A program made the position numbers and the translations under genes. The notes under the pieces were generated by a model, which was not told the origin of the DNA, did no database searches, and saw only the letters and a list, made by a program, of their open reading frames with translations. A stretch of DNA of 64,000 bases from Gammaproteobacteria bacterium UBA2679 (lineage in GTDB: Bacteria > Pseudomonadota > Gammaproteobacteria > Pseudomonadales > Oleiphilaceae), in the NCBI GenBank assembly GCA_002354735.1, contig DEMD01000012.1, positions 538-64,537 of the forward strand, in the 5' to 3' direction. Each line of letters starts with the position of its first letter. The stretch's first letter is position 1. Below are positions 63,769 through 64,000 of this stretch, in pieces.

Positions 63769-64000
63769 TCGGGATAGTCCGACGCAAGTCGGGCTACTTC
63801 TTCCGCGAACGCTTCGGTCACATAGGGCTCCTGGATCGCGAGCGCCTGATGAATACCACTTTTCATGTGCCTGATCGAAAGCGTTCCACCCGCCACTTCA
63901 ACTGACGAAACCAGGAATGACATCCAGTTCGTCACGACCAGCCAGACGTTGAGGGCCAGCGTCCGCTTGAGCGCGGCAGCCGAAGCGCCGTTCCCAGAGC
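63705..64000 (-). CDS. Truncated unknown protein at the right edge
   Basis: A minus-strand frame is open from the window end to a stop at 63705 and encodes the C-terminal 98 or so residues of a protein. The visible part has a hydrophobic patch (LALNVWLVVTNWMSFLVSS) and then IRHMKSGIHQALAIQEPYVTEAFAEEVARL. I do not recognise the family. The last 64 bases overlap the end of engB, which is unusual; the end may be genuine or the frame may simply run on. Most of the frame lies outside engB and looks coding. Confidence 0.4.
   Translation of the reverse strand, partial: SGNGASAAALKRTLALNVWLVVTNWMSFLVSSVEVAGGTLSIRHMKSGIHQALAIQEPYVTEAFAEEVARLASDYPDYRSLGSGTSKIVSRKAQASL

Overview
The window is ordinary chromosomal core DNA of a gammaproteobacterium. 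Gene content and order closely follow what is known in Pseudomonas and its relatives (pilMNOPQ-aroK-aroB-damX-gltB-gltD-hemE next to ponA/mrcA; clpB-pgeF-rluD divergent from bamD-pilS-pilR; rplU-rpmA-cgtA-proB; murJ-ribF-ileS-lspA-fkpB-ispH; nrdR-rib-nusB-thiL). A WS/DGAT-type acyltransferase, a DUF6316 protein and the absence of the minor-pilin cluster beside pilR fit a Pseudomonadales or Oceanospirillales/Cellvibrionales-like organism rather than Pseudomonas itself. This placement is inference. I see no rRNA, tRNA, IS element, prophage or CRISPR array.

Layout: 1-4257 is the branched-chain amino acid operon ilvB-ilvH-ilvC followed by pssA (minus), with a possible attenuator-type leader at the left edge for an unseen next gene. 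4810-5331 is a DUF4124 envelope protein. 5381-9875 is rluD-pgeF-clpB (minus). 10064-13962 is bamD-pilS-pilR (plus). 13990-21656 is murJ-ribF-ileS-lspA-fkpB-ispH (minus). Then come rpsT (plus), rplU-rpmA and obgE-proB (minus), ispB and a WS/DGAT-like acyltransferase (plus). 28867-30297 holds two lineage-specific small envelope/unknown genes. 30351-36464 is glyA, nrdR-ribD-ribBA-ribH-nusB-thiL (minus). 36725-40699 holds ettA, a chemoreceptor and a PilZ protein (plus). 40711-58154 is a long minus-strand run: pilMNOPQ, a terminator, aroK-aroB-damX-like, then gltB-gltD-hemE-radA with its own promoter. 58408-64000 holds mrcA, maeB, cytochrome c4, engB and a truncated unknown gene.

Functionally the window joins translation and ribosome genes (rpsT, rplU, rpmA, ileS, ettA, obgE, engB, rluD, nusB), cofactor and isoprenoid synthesis (rib genes, ribF, thiL, hemE, ispH, ispB), amino acid synthesis (ilv, pro, aro, glt, gly) and the cell envelope (pssA, murJ, mrcA, lspA, bamD). 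Type IV pilus machinery is present both as regulators (pilS/pilR) and as the alignment/secretin complex (pilMNOPQ).

The points most worth a second look are: a short Cys/Trp-containing reading frame whose codons can pair with a GGTGCT repeat at the left edge; a WS/DGAT homologue whose catalytic HHxxxDG motif is degenerate; a rib operon without ribE and with a RibBA whose GTP cyclohydrolase half has no zinc cysteines; a DamX-like protein without a recognisable P-loop; and pilSR directly beside ispH without minor pilins. I did not find a convincing new multi-gene system here.
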